A DNA stretch of 64,000 nucleotides, from NCBI RefSeq assembly GCF_009389715.1, contig NC_052399.1:10542585-10606584 (forward strand), written 5' to 3'. A model generated the notes under the pieces. That model made no database searches and had not been told where the DNA came from. It was given only the letters and a program-made list of their open reading frames with translations. Shown piece after piece: positions 10,910 to 23,801 of this stretch. The position numbers and the translations under genes are program-made. The DNA comes from Phoenix dactylifera. Taxonomy: Eukaryota > Streptophyta > Magnoliopsida > Arecales > Arecaceae. Position 1 is the first letter of the stretch, and every line of letters starts with the position of its first letter.

Positions 10910-13900
10910 ATGCAGGAGGACCGCCGGCCGGAATCCGGCAGCGCTACAACGAACGCCTCCGAGAAGGCGGTTCGATCGCCGCTCGACAAGCCCCTTAGCC
11001 AGCTCACCGAAGAGGACATCGCGCAGCTCACCCGCGAGGACTGCCGCCGATTCCTTAAAGAAAAAGGTCTCCTTCCTCCCCTTCCCTCCCCCCACTCTGG
11101 TCTTTCTCTTTCAAAGTTTTAGCTCTTGGGAATCTCCGGCGGCTGACCGGCACGTGCCGGTTCCGTGCAGGCATGCGGCGGCCGTCCTGGAACAAGTCGC
11201 AGGCGATCCAGCAGGTCATCTCGCTCAAGGCCCTCCTCGAGGGCCGACTCGACTCCGGCGACCACCCCGCCGGCCCCGGCTTCCGCCAGAAGCCTCCACC
11301 TCCGCCGCCGGTAACCCCACCGCACGTGAGCCCCCTCCCGCTTGCTTTACCTTTTCCCACCACCAAACATTCCCTTTCCAACCCTGTCGGCTTATGCTGA
11401 TTTTATTTTTCTGCTTAGAGTTAGTTCTTTATTATTGTTTATTACTATTTCCAGGCCTCTCTTCCTTCGCCGCTGGAGGAGGCGGGCAGCGACTTGCCGG
11501 CGCCAGCGGAGGAGCCATCGCCGTCGCCGTACCGGAGGAGAGATCCGATCCCGCCGGTCTTCTTTGCCGGCGAGCCGTCCTGCCGGTTCCCGGTCGCCGT
11601 GAGGGACCAGCAACCGCCGGAGATTCCCTCCCCTTCGCCCAGGTTCTTTTCGCCTCCCCCAAAACCCTCGTAGCTTTTGCTAGTGTGCGTCGGTCGTTCC
11701 CTTGTGCCGCGCCGCGGCCCCAACGGCGTTGATCGCCGCATCGCCGGGTTTCGGCTTTGAAGATATTTTGTTTCAATAGTAGATTGTTTCCGTAAGTAAT
11801 TATCATTGATCCGACGGCTAAGAGTGCCCGATCGGACTGGAAGTTACCCAAATTAGGCGTCGCTTTCATCTTTATGGACCGTTCGATTGTGGACTTTACT
11901 CTCGTAGACGTAAAAAAGAAAATTTCTTTTTAAACTTCCTCTGATAGACGCGTACACGACTTTCTATGCGGACGCATGATCTGCCGTTAGCTTCTCCTGC
12001 GAAACCATCCCGTCCGCCCGGCGATGGCGATTCCCCGTCTTCACCCCTGACGTGAAGCGCGGAATGGCCGCGCCCGGACGGGCAACTTTTTAAGAGAAAT
12101 CCCACGTCTGTGTCTATGCGGGACAGAGAGCTCTGTCTGTAATCAGAGGGGCGACATCGATTCGACGGTCACGATCTTCGTGAACTCTGATGATGGTCTC
12201 AGGGTGCCGGAGGAAGCACCGACGGGCCAGATGACGATCTTCTACGACGGCAAGGTGAACGTCTACAGCGACGTGACGGCCGATAAGGTAGCGCTCGACC
12301 CGAACCCGAACTGTTTCGGGCGGCCTGACTCGGTTCGGTTTATTTTCGTTGTTCTGGGTTTGCTTGCTTGCAGGCGCGGGCGATCATGCTTCTCGCGGCG
12401 AGCCGGGACTGCTACGACGCTGCGGCTCAACCCGGTCCGGTTCACTCTACGCGGCCTGTCCTCGCCCGCTTTCCCCCTGCTTTTCTCGGACCGGGCCCGG
12501 GCCCAGTCCCCACCGCTTCGCCGCTGGCCGCGGCTTTCCCCACCTCGCCAGCTGGTACGTCTCTAAAACCGCCCCCTACTGTTTTACTATAGTTACCGGA
12601 TCACCACTATCTAATTATTATAAGCCGTTTGATCTTGATCGGACGTCTGTGGAATTGAGATGCAGGGAGGTTACCCCACCATTTCCGGGAGGCAGCGGAC
12701 GCCACCGAGTGGAGAGCTGCACGAGATATCGAGCCCGGTAAGAGAGCGGAGCACGTTACCGGGTAAATTTGCGACTTTTTTTGTTCGTGCAACTGTCTTG
12801 TGGACTCCAGAATTTGACCGATGACGTGGCTTACTGATAAAGCACACGCTTCCCGGGACCCTTCTCTGTTTATTTTCTTTTTTATTCAAATTTAAATACC
12901 GAGTAGAGCGACCCCGCTGGCGGATAGCCGTTGGATAAGTGAGGCTGGGCGGGGAACAGGTTCCTTGTCTCTGGGGTGGAATTATTAATTCCTTTGTTGT
13001 ACACGAATTATGGGCCACAGGCCCATCTGAGACTGAGAAGGGGGGGGGGGGGGGCCTACGGCTTGACATGATCAATCATGCTCCGTGGACCCCTTGCTTG
13101 ATTGTCTGCATGGTTCTCTAATGAGTTTTCATGGAATCCATTCAATCAAGCTCGGAACCGTATGCTTATGTCATGTCTTGTCTAAGTTTGGATCGGCCCC
13201 AGTGTGAATCGAGCCGAGCACAAGCGAACTAGGCTATTCGCAAGCTTGGCTTGAACTATACTCAAGCTGAGCTTCAGCTCAAGCCAGCTCATTAATTTTG
13301 AGTGCAAATCGAGCTCTTTAGAAATGGCTTGTTTATAGATTGTGAAGAGATTGTGGTGTCTCTAGGACCTTTTTATGTTTATGCTGTAAGCTAATCTTAC
13401 TTGTTAGACAATCTATCAACCAATTTATTGAAACTTATAAAAATTTGATATATTAGACATGGTAATAAATTATGTGTAATTTATAAATTGTTTGAACTAA
13501 GTTGGGATGTTTATAAATAAACTAAGAAGTTCACAGGTACTTCAGTGAAACGTTATTTATTCTAATATATAGTTGAGCATGAGCAGCTGCTTTCAGACAT
13601 TTCGCACAATTAACAGCCTTACTTTAGGCTCTACTTGTTAGTTCTTTGATATCGAAACACAATTTCATGGTAATGCCTTTTCATGTGATTGGTTTTCAAC
13701 TTAGTCTTCTGAAATTGGGAGCTATAGTTGCACAGGCTGTAAAGCAACGGTATCCACATGTTGATGATATTTGAAATTACTGATTTCATGTTAATTATGT
13801 CAGTCGATATTTGGTTTAAATACTACAATTTTTTTTTTAAATCACCACCAAAATGAACTTCATTTTCGATTAGTATAACACTTAACAGCGCAACCCAGTG

Positions 13901-15012
13901 TATCTTATCAAGATAGATGGATGTCACTGGCTTCAGTGTAAGAATTGCTGGACCACTCCACCGCAGGTTCAATCAGTATGGACCTCATGTACTACTATTG
14001 TCGGAACCTATGCCTATCTACATCCTTGTGGAGGTAGTTGATCTGCCCTTTTTCGTACTTTTGTGTCAGTAGTTGATGCACTTGAATTTTTATATGAAAC
14101 AAGGTGTTTCTCGCGAGATATTCCTATATTGTTATTTGGTTGAAATCAAATTCCCATGCTTTTAAATAGTGACTCCTTTTAAAGCCAGTGTTGGTCTTTG
14201 CTTGTCCGCTCAGTTTAAAGTAATCTACTGTTAGACAGTATACTTGTGAATGGAGACCAGGTTTGAAATGCAAATATTTTTTTAATTATGAAAGTTTACA
14301 AACTCTAGAATTTTCTGTCATACCAGAAAATGTAATTTGTTGTGGCTGTTATAGAATGATATATTCGTCTTTCTTGATTTTGGGCGTCCGCAAGATGACT
14401 TGTGCCACTCTTTTGTGTAAATTAACCAAAGAATAGGCTTATTCTTGCACATGCATGCACACTCAGCTAGAAAAGATTATGCATTAATTATATTAAGAGG
14501 TTTGAAGGTGGAGGAAAATGAACGTGCGGGTTCACCTAAACAACAAGTTTCAAATCGACAACTTGGTATATGGTTTACAATTTTCTGTTCTTACTGTTCT
14601 TGGGGCTTCTCCAACATATGCTGGTTACCTACTGCAGAGGGTCCAACAAGTAGAAAAGCATCGTTGCAGAGGTATCGCGAGAAAAGGAAGGACAGGTATG
14701 AGTTACTTTCATGGAAAGAGTAGCTCTTCTACTTTTGCTTGAATCATGATGTTTAGAATGAATTTCATTTACTTATTGCTCATGGAAAGGTTTAAAGGAA
14801 AGAAAACTCTTGGAGGGCCACCTGCAAACATGGAGATGATGTACTTGAGCCAAAAGTTCAGGGGTCAGATACCAAATGAGCAGTTAAGTCGGAGTGACAC
14901 TAGCTCCCCTACCCAGCCTAGACCACCTTGCACACCAACTAGGTGCAGTTCAATAGAGTTCCAGACTCAGAAACATCATATCTCGATTGATCTTAATGAT
15001 GACGGTAGGTGA
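10910..15012 (+). CDS. PPD: PEAPOD-type TIFY4 transcriptional co-regulator
   Basis: Coding exons read by splice sites and phase: 10910-11066, 11171-11325, 11455-11642, 12203-12287, 12374-12554, 12666-12737, 14638-14695 and 14790-15012. The sum is 1119 nt, or 372 aa plus stop. A PPD domain (about residues 28-80) spans exons 1-2, with LTEEDIAQLTREDCRRFL and MRRPSWNKSQAIQQV. The TIFY motif TIFYDG is at about 178-183 in exon 4. A divergent Jas-like segment, RKASLQRYREKRKDR, is in exons 7-8, and the C-terminus reads ISIDLNDDGR. Known PEAPODs are nuclear repressor adaptors: TIFY binds NINJA, which recruits TOPLESS; the PPD domain binds KIX proteins. They restrict meristemoid proliferation and lamina size. 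All phases agree. Exon 2 could instead end at 11310 in frame, and a GTAGGT just before the stop might allow an extra 3' exon. The proline-rich exons 3 and 5 are less conserved. Confidence 0.88.
13037..13054 (+). repeat. Poly-G run in PEAPOD intron 6
   Basis: A near-pure run of G inside the 1.9-kb intron at 12738-14637. Such runs form quadruplexes and are prone to sequencing-length error. No coding effect is expected. Confidence 0.8.
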
Positions 15013-18000
15013 AAATGACCTTGTAACATATCTGACTGATAATTTACTCTGTGGTTAATGAATGCTGTTTAAATAGTAATATGACAGATGAAATCAATTT
15101 TAAAAGAGTGTGACATATGCTTGGATAGATAAATGATAATAATCCTTACCAAAACTGCATGGAATAATTTCCTGACAAGACTCCATATGCTAAACTATAT
15201 GTTTGTTTCAGTTTAGTCCCTTAGTGTGCAATATTATGTCTCTATGAATTCTCATGTTTTATGTCCAAGAGCGGCAAACGTGTGATAAGAAAGATGGCCC
15301 TTTAGCAGATTTGACTGTTTCTGCTTTAAGTATATAAAGACTTTTGTATATATGTTTTTAATGCTCTTGGTTGTGGTTGGCATTACGATTTATAAAATAT
15401 TAATTTTTTTCAGCTTGATTTGGGTTAGTTTTCATAGGCAGAAGTTTAATACAGTAGAAGTTAATCTGTGCCATTTATTTATTACTTTTGTTATCCATGA
15501 TTTGATGAAGAGAGTAGACATTTTTTTTGTTACTGATGTGATCTTGTATCAGTGAATACTTCAAAAAGGGAGAGCCACTGTCATATTTAGGCTTCCTAAA
15601 ATATGTTCTGAGATTGATTTTCTGGATTTTACCTATGAACTTTAGTTGCACAAAAAAAGAAAGAAAAAAATCTGTGATTCGGCAACCATATTTTGCTGAT
15701 TATGTAGTTGGACTGACAGAATGCTTGAGTTGCCAGCATGGCTCATGCTTTATTAAAAGGCATTGAATGAAATTGTGTTTCAATTCATCTTGTTTCTTAT
15801 GTATTATACTTCGTTAGTCGATAATTAAGCACATAAACATTTTGTTATCAACTCAATCAAATAAATTCCACTGTTTCCTTGACTGTATCTTGTGTCAATG
15901 TATTGCTAGTCAAATGGTGCTTCCTTGTTCTGTTTTCAATAGGTATTGTGTTTTGTCTTAAATTATTGCATCACAAAAGGCTTATTTTCCATTATGTCTG
16001 AATGTTAAACAGGTGGTGGCAAATGAATAGCCTACTTGACATCGGTCATTCTGTGATCATCTATCTGATCCACTGACACAGAGATGGGTTTCAATACCTT
16101 AAGTGGAATAGCAGACCATTGGTTCCACATTGTTTTGAGATGCAAAATCCACCTAATCTAAAATCATGCCCTTATTTTGGCTTAAATTTCGATATCTAAG
16201 AAGCTTGGCTTTGCTTCATTAAGGCTGTTGCAACCTTGATCAGCTGGCAACAAAGATTTTGGATCAGAATACCATGGTAAGTTCAGGACTAGAAGAAAAA
16301 GAGTTGAGGATCATCATTAGCCTTTGTGCATACCAGAAACTGGCCAAGAGTTCCAGCATTTTTCGTTCTATGAACTTGGCTCCTATCAATCCAAGATCAC
16401 AGCCATAGGCCCGTGACTGGTTTGAGTTTGATCACCTGATTTTGCTAGAGAAAAAGAGTTCCAGTTATTCTACAACTAAGATATCTTACCAGGTTAACAC
16501 TAGGCCTATGTGTTAGCTGAGTTGCAATGTATGAAAAAAATTGAACTCAAAGTACTTGTAAGATGCTAGCTCTGTAGCCTCCTAACTTACAGGTACCTTT
16601 GCTAGGCTAAGTAGGAGATTTTTTTATTATTCTTATTTTAATCAGCATTTGCATGGTCCAAATTTGCTTATGTTTTGGAGAATTTATTTTGCAAGATCCT
16701 TAATTTTGGCGAATTGTTTATTTTGCTTTTAAGGAATATGAAGGGAATGTCACCTTGGTTTGAACCCAGAGCTTCTCCACAGTACATGGCCAACTAGAGG
16801 TACGCCAACCAGCAGAACCAAGCCCCATTAGTTTGACTCCTTCCTATAGTAGGGTTTTGAACAATTGAGATAGTTTGTAAGTCTGATGAATTGTCCCTCA
16901 AATTAATCATTTCTTTCCAATACTGTATCAGTTTCTCAATATGAGGATGAATTCGGAGACCTTGAGTTTTTAAACATTGGACGAACTCATGTATATTGAC
17001 ATGGATATTACCGCTTAGATACTATTATTGTTGGACCTTGCCACCATTATCGGATATGAGCCTGTCCAAGTTCATGCATTGGTCCCTCATATGGAATCCA
17101 AATCCTTATATGATGCCATTACCATATAGGTGCTCAACTATAGGCTTCTGTCTCTTTTGGGGAGACTCAGCTATCTTTAAGAGCAAAAAGCAAGGGAGTT
17201 TTCTAGTGCCGAAGTGAGATACTGTGATATAGCATACACTATTAGAGAGATTGTATGGCTCCGTTAATGGCTTTTTGATTGCAGGTTTTATTTGAAGATC
17301 TTAATGCCATATTTTTTTAGTGCCATTCAGATTGCATCAAATTTAGTGTTTATACAATAGTATAATTTTAGGCCATTGTTGAAGTTAATTGCTACTACAT
17401 TCATAGAAAACTTCTTGATGGCACCATCTCATTACTTTCTTTTTTTCTTCAACAAATTTCGATTATAATCAAGTCCCACCTAGCTGAATAGGTGTAACAA
17501 AGCTACTTGGAAAAAAAAAAAAGAAAAAAAAAAAAGGCAAGGTGCACCTTGAATTGAAATTGGCATATTGCATTTTGCTGGATGGATTCTTTAAAAAAAT
17601 TCTTCGGATAAAGATATGTTTAATATTTTGAATCTACATTGGCTAGAAGGGAGCCCCACTACTTCTTCATTCAGGGGGACCGGCCTCATGACTTCCCATT
17701 GGGCAAGAGGTGCATCTAACCCACCCACCCACTCATCAATCCACTCATCAATCACGGTGTTCAATTGACTTGCATAGAAAGATCCCTATTGTATAGTCAG
17801 TCAGTGCTCCATCTTTTTGCTATTATCAACTAATCTTTTCAATGTTTGATTTTACTCTATGTTAGAACATCTTTGTGAATGCTATTTCAATCTAAATGGT
17901 CCTATTCTGTGTCCCGTGTTAAGAAACATTACTCCTCTTTTCATTGCAAATTCAAGAATATGATCAATATGATTGATTGGTTTGTGCGCTTCTCTTATTA

Positions 18001-21000
18001 CTTTTTGGTATCCCTTTGATCCTCAGATACAATTCGATCTGTCTTCAGCTAAATCTCGATTTGTGGAAAGCCTTCAATGTCTTCCTTATGAAAACATCCA
18101 TTTGTATTTTAGTATATTCAGTCTTTCATTATTCTTCGTGATGTTGACCACATTTAAGATCCCTATTTGCATTTCAGTGGATTGGTCTATGGGAAAGAGT
18201 ATATTACAACATTTATAATTCATGAATTTCTAATGATCGTTGTATCTTGCATGCTGAATCCTCTACTATTCTATGATCTTTTTAAAAGCGTGCCAATCCC
18301 TACGTTATGCAGAGCTGAGCATCTTCTATTCACTAAGATAAAACTTTTCCTCTGTAGGGGCCTTATTCAGTAAACCCCTATGGGCGGTCCTCTGTTGTTG
18401 TAAAGTAGTAATAGTCCCCGTGAAGCTTTCAGGAAGAGGGATAGTCTTGTGCGTAAGCATAGCATTTCTAGTCGAACCACTGAACCACACATCTTTTTTT
18501 GGTGGTAACTCATGTAGTTCTATAGAGTAAGAAAGGAGAAAATTCATTGTGGGATGAAACAAGAAGATTCTTAATTACCATGATCAAATGTGCCTATAAA
18601 AATGGCCGTATGCAGCAGAGTGACAACCCAGCCCAAGAGCGGGCTCCCCACTAGTAGGGGAGATAGGAGATGGATATTTTGAGAATGAATTGTATGGACT
18701 ATCTTAAACACTACAACATTTGTCAAATCCACGGAGACCATATAAAGACAATACCAGATACCTTATCTCCTCAAATGTTTGAAGGAAGTTGTGCATTAAG
18801 CTATTTGCAAGGGCTAACTTAATCCTTTTCTCTAGGGATCTCGTCTTAGACGAGGGCACCTTAGAAGAGCCGCCGACTCTATCATTCATGTGTGGTCCAT
18901 GCTAGATTTGATCAAGTTTCCATCCTACCCCCTCTAAGTTCGTAAGAGATTTAAGCCTTTTAGCATTTGGATCAAGCTATTTTTCTATAGGATCTCCTAT
19001 ACAGTGTCATCAATATCATAGTGTTTAATCACCAAGTTTGGGGTGGAGAAAAAAGCGTGCTTTTTTTGGAAGAATCTTATATAGTTTGGGAAGGGATCTC
19101 TAATGATAGAAAAGAAGAATCTACAATATTGATGAGTTCTCATTCAACTGGATTTTTTCCGACCTTGATGGAGCATTTGCTTCATCGTTCATTCCATTGT
19201 TAATGAAGTTGTTGGTTATTGACATGGTTAGGTAGTAATGATGCTTGTTTAAGTGGACATGGATAGGGCTGATAATCCAAGAGGAGCACCAAAGAGTTTA
19301 GGAGAAATGAGGAATGATAGAGCTCAGGACAAGTGCTCTGGTTGTGTTTATCAGTAAGACATTTCAGTGGGTGGTATGGCCATGGATGCAACTTGTTGAA
19401 CTTGTAACATGTTGCCACTAGCAAATGACAAATTACCTTCTGCTCTGTGGTTATAGAAACAGTCACTAGAAAGCTTTCCACTTAAATTGGAGTTTTCATG
19501 GAAACATTTCTCAGAGACTGACTTAATTCCGCTATTGGAGAAAGAAGACTGATGTAAATACCGGAGAGCAGATATTGGATAGTTTCTTATCAATTATCTC
19601 ATGTTTTCAAAAAAAAAAAAATCTATGAATTTCCAGAAGTTTTCCTGTGTTTAAAGCTCTTCCCCACTTTTATTATGGCGAACATTTTAAGCATTATTTC
19701 ATACATGACAATTGTTGGGTCCATGTCCATTATGATAATTATTTATGCAGCTTACCTAAGGAGTTGGAACAGCTCCATGTCTGCTCGCACCGATAAGTTA
19801 GATCCTGGTCCTTTAATTGAACTCATCGAGTTCACAAATGCTAGTAGGATGACACATACAAAGGGAGTCGGTCGGTTCGATTTTGGGTGCATGGTCGCAT
19901 GGAAGATTGATGCATGACAATATTGTTGCAAAAATATCCAATGCAAGTTGTAGAGTACAAGAATAGTAGAGGTGCATAATCTGACATTGTTTAAGTTGGG
20001 TGTTAGCACAAGATAATCAACTAACTTGCTCTCTATAGTAGTAAGTATGCAAAACTAATACAATGACAGAGTTATATGCTTTGCATATTGATCAAACACT
20101 CACAGATAATGGCCATGGCCATGTCTCCAATCGTTCTGAACCTTAATAATCTGTTAACATAATTATGTTGCAACTGATTTCTATGATAAGCAATATTGCC
20201 TATTACAAAGATAGCTTAAAATAATGAACTGATGTTATATAATGCAAATTTTATATTTTAATAATTACTTCATTTTGAAATGGATATTAGAAAGGTAATA
20301 TTTGGTAAAGTTTTGAAACACTTGTATTGTCCAAAAAGTTCCACTATGACTAATGCATGTAATGTAACAGTCCTTCAGTATCTTAGTGGTCTTGAACCTT
20401 TGATGTCCTGCAAAGTCAACTAATCATGCATCACAAAGATCGCACCTACAGTGCATATATGATGACTTCTATCCACCATGGATGCTAAAACATTGTGAAT
20501 TTGTAATGGTCACACAGGAAGGAAGCGTATTATAAAGCCAAAAGTGTGCAAACAATACTTTCAAGAACAACAATGGGATGATCACCAATAATGTCACATA
20601 AGCCAAAGAAAAAGAGCTTTTTTGCAATCATAAAAGAACAAAATATAAGATTTATTTGCTTATTTAGGAGGAAAGTAAGTCTCTTTGTACCTCTGATTTC
20701 CTTCCAACACATACTTCAACAGGAGGCTCTCCTTATCATAGGTTGACACTTAGGACCAATAAGAACTATTTATTCTATTACTACATTATGTCAATGTATA
20801 TCCTGTGCATTTCATTACATATATTATTGTTATTTTCTTGAGAAAATGTATTCATTATTACCATAGTCGATCACTTACGCAAGTCTCTACAATATTTATC
20901 TTATGTCTGTAAGTCCTATTAGATAGGGCACAAGCACTTCAATATATGTTTTGACCAAGATACCGTAAGATGATCTGAGCTTCCCCATTTTGTACCAGTA

Positions 21001-21004
21001 GGAG
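15013..21004. other. 3' region of PEAPOD and long non-coding interval
   Basis: No gene was recognised. The first kilobase is probably PEAPOD 3' UTR and flank. The rest is AT-rich unique-looking sequence with A-rich patches near 17510-17535 and 19608-19620. A cluster of short open frames on both strands at about 18300-19200, including a minus-strand 78-residue frame at 18562-18326 with ordinary amino-acid composition, could be decayed coding or organelle-derived DNA. It matches no family I can name. Confidence 0.4.
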
Positions 21005-21009
21005 AATGG

Positions 21010-21876
21010 TGTCATGCCCCCGCCTCTGCGAGGCACGTGAGGCACCTAGTGCCCACGTGGGGGCCACATGAGGGGGGAACACGAGGCTCCCCTGCCAGAT
21101 ATTGTCCGGTTCTGAAACTTCACGCAAGCGTCCTTCACCCCTCCCCGGTTTTGTTTTCCACCCAAAACGGGTCTGCAGGATTAGGAGACACCCGCCTCAT
21201 ATGCCCAGGCTCTAGAACGAGTCTTTCCGATGTGGGACTATTGGGTTTCACACCCTTCCCACCATCGGACAAGAGCCGTCCTCGGCTCTGATACCAAATG
21301 TCACGTCCCCGCCTCTGCGAGGCACGTGAGGCACCTAGTGCCCACGTGGGGGCCACATGAGGGGGGAACACGGGGCTCCCCTGCCAGATATTGTCCGGTT
21401 CTGGGGCTTCACGCAAGCGTCCTTCATCCCTCCCCGATTTTGTTTTCCATCCAAAACGCGTCTGCAGGATTAGGAGACACCCGCCTCATATGCCCAGGCT
21501 CTGGAACGAGTCTTTCCGATGTGGGACTATTGGGCCTCACACCCTTCCCACCATCGGACAAGAGTCGTCCTCGGCTCTGATACCAAATGTCACGCCCCCG
21601 CCTCTGCGAGGCACGTGAGGCACCTAGTGCCCACGTGGGGGCCACATGAGGGGGGAACACGAGGCTCCCCTGCCAGATATTGTCCGGTTCTGAAGCTTCA
21701 CGCAAGCGTCCTTCACCCCTCCTCGGTTTTGTTTTCCACCCAAAACGCGTCTGCAGGATTAGGAGACACCCGCCTCATATGCCCAGGCTCTAGAACGAGT
21801 CTTTCCGATGTGGGACTATTGGGCCTCACACCCTTCCCATCATCAGACAAGAGCCGTCCTCGGCTCTGATACCAAA
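21010..21876 (-). mobile_element. Tandem TRIM array, three LTR-internal units
   Basis: Three head-to-tail units of exactly 289 bp. LTRs are at 21010-21252, 21299-21541 and 21588-21830 (243 bp each, TG...CA). Internal domains are at 21253-21298, 21542-21587 and 21831-21876 (46 bp each). On the minus strand each internal domain begins TTTGGTATCAGAGC, complementary to the initiator tRNA-Met 3' end (primer-binding site), and ends in the purine-rich tract GGTGGGAAGGG just before the next TGTGAGGCCC LTR start. There is no coding capacity. These are TRIM-class non-autonomous retrotransposons with an almost minimal internal domain. Open frames over the array are by-products of the repeat. Confidence 0.85.
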
Positions 21877-23801
21877 TATCACGCCCCAAATCCGGATCAT
21901 GACACGGCCGTGCTATTGCAATCTTATGCACACAATAACACGAAGCCACTTAAAATTTCGTAATGAAAATAAATAGTTTCATTTACTAATATCATAACAT
22001 TGTTCATGAAGTTGGAACAGTACAGAGCTTCTAAAATCTGATTATTACATAACATTTTCAATTACCCCAACCCTGAATAACATCAAGCTCCCTGCTCCTA
22101 GTGGTCTTAATCATCTGTAGGAAAAAAGTAGATAAAAAGGTATGAGCTACACAACTCAGTAAGTAACCAGGTACTATCTTATTGGATCAAGTACAATTAT
22201 GCCAATGCAGTAATTAAAAAGCCAACAGTTGTAGTAAAATAAAACATTTATATATGATATACACAAATCAGGTCATAAAGCAATGCATGTTCTATCCATA
22301 AAAATTCATAATCATGATAATGCGAGTCATATAAAAATATTGCCATTTATCCATACTTTATAAAACATACTCTCAGGCGGATGTGCTGCTATGATCACTA
22401 TAATCCCGTGACAGGGCCTGTTAATCTTAGTCGACTAATTCTGTTATTCGTTACCAACTTTAACCCGTTGGCAGAGGGCCTGTTATTCTTTGGATGCTAG
22501 CTCCAGGGTGTCGACTGGCCTCTATTTCTAGAGATGGTCATAGCTATCTGAGAGTTCATAAATCATATTCTTTTTCTTTCATAAATCATAATCATCATAA
22601 ATAGATGGAAAATGATAAATGGCATTATATAATTTAAAATGCATAAACATGCCTCAAATATCATTTTTCATACAGTCTAACATAATCATAATTTCGTAAC
22701 TCATACATCATCAAATATTCATGAAGGATGCTCTTTAATCAAATTCATGTATCTCATGCAATCATATACTTGATCCTAATTTTGAGGAAAATATATCGTA
22801 AGCAATACATTTTCATAATGATGAATAAATAGTAATTTAAAAACTTTAAGATCAGTGCCAAGGTTACTTACAGCAATATGCTTTCCAATTTCTTACGTCC
22901 GGGTGACAAATCCTTGATCACCTAAATAAATCACATAGGGGTCACATTATTCTCTATTTATTTCATAATTTTCTAATTTATCATAACATGAATTTACTTG
23001 CTTGGATCTCAAGTCCAATTTATTTAATTTAGAGCCCTTGGCCTCGATTTAGAACCAGATTGGGTTCACGTAGGTCAATTGGGTCTTTAATTAAAGAATT
23101 GGGCTCGGTTCCTGATTGGGTCTAGCCCTATCGGGTCAATTTGGTCTTCTGATTATGTTATTGGGCTCAATTTCAAGTCCAATTAAGTTTAATTTTGGTC
23201 CAGGATCAATGTGGCTCATCTAGGCTTGAGTCAGGGTCAGCCCAAAGTCAATTCGGTCTCAATTTAGTTAAACTGGTTTTGAATTGGGCTTGATTCATAT
23301 TCAATTTGGGTCTGTTGAGACTAACTCAGCTTAATTAGGTTCAAATCCAACTCAATTGGGCTTAATTTGGTTCGAATTTAACCCAATTTATAATTTGGGT
23401 TCGTCCGGACTTAGCCTAATCTGACTGGGCTCGGTTTTAATCAAATTTGGCTAAACCCATTTTTTTTTTTATTTTATTTGGGCCTAACAGGTTCGAATCC
23501 GTACCCGGATCAGACCCGTTAGGTCGGACCCGTTAAGGGTCTCTCACTTCTTTTTTTTTTTCTTTTTTTTTTTTCTTTTCCTTTCCTTTTCTTTTCTTTT
23601 TCTTTTCTTTTTTCTTCTTTTCTTCTTTTTCTTTTCTTCCTTCTTCCTTCTTCCTTCCCGAACCTTCTTCTCCCATTTTTTTTTTCTTTCTTTTTCTTCT
23701 CCTCCTCTTCTCTTCTCCCGATTTCTCCTTCCCCCTTTCTTCCCATTTCTTCTCCCGTGGAGGGAGGAGGGCGAGCTCGGGAGGCTTGGGAGGAACGGGC
23801 T
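21877..23801 (-). repeat. Inverted copy of the gypsy LTR 3' segment (left arm)
   Basis: This 1925-bp arm is the near-identical reverse complement of 27941-29863. Shared landmarks include the GTCGACTGGCC stretch near 22515, the ACAGGGCCTG stretch near 22415 and the long CTTT tract at 23545-23700. On the minus strand it ends ...GGGGCGTGATA and abuts a TRIM-type primer-binding site directly at 21876. The alignment breaks after GGAACGGGCT at 23801, where pol sequence begins. About 23040-23460 holds many degenerate AATTGGGCT-like motifs that belong to the LTR. Confidence 0.85.

Noticed and set aside
21037-21949. Repeated 70-116-residue open frames on both strands over the TRIM array (and again at 29777-30574)
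   Set aside because: Each recurs with the 289-bp repeat, overlaps LTR and primer-binding sequence, and exists on both strands. They are repeat by-products.
23485-23505. GGTTCGAATCC resembling a tRNA B box
   Set aside because: No matching A box, anticodon arm or acceptor stem at the right spacing, and the same sequence diverges in the other LTR arm.
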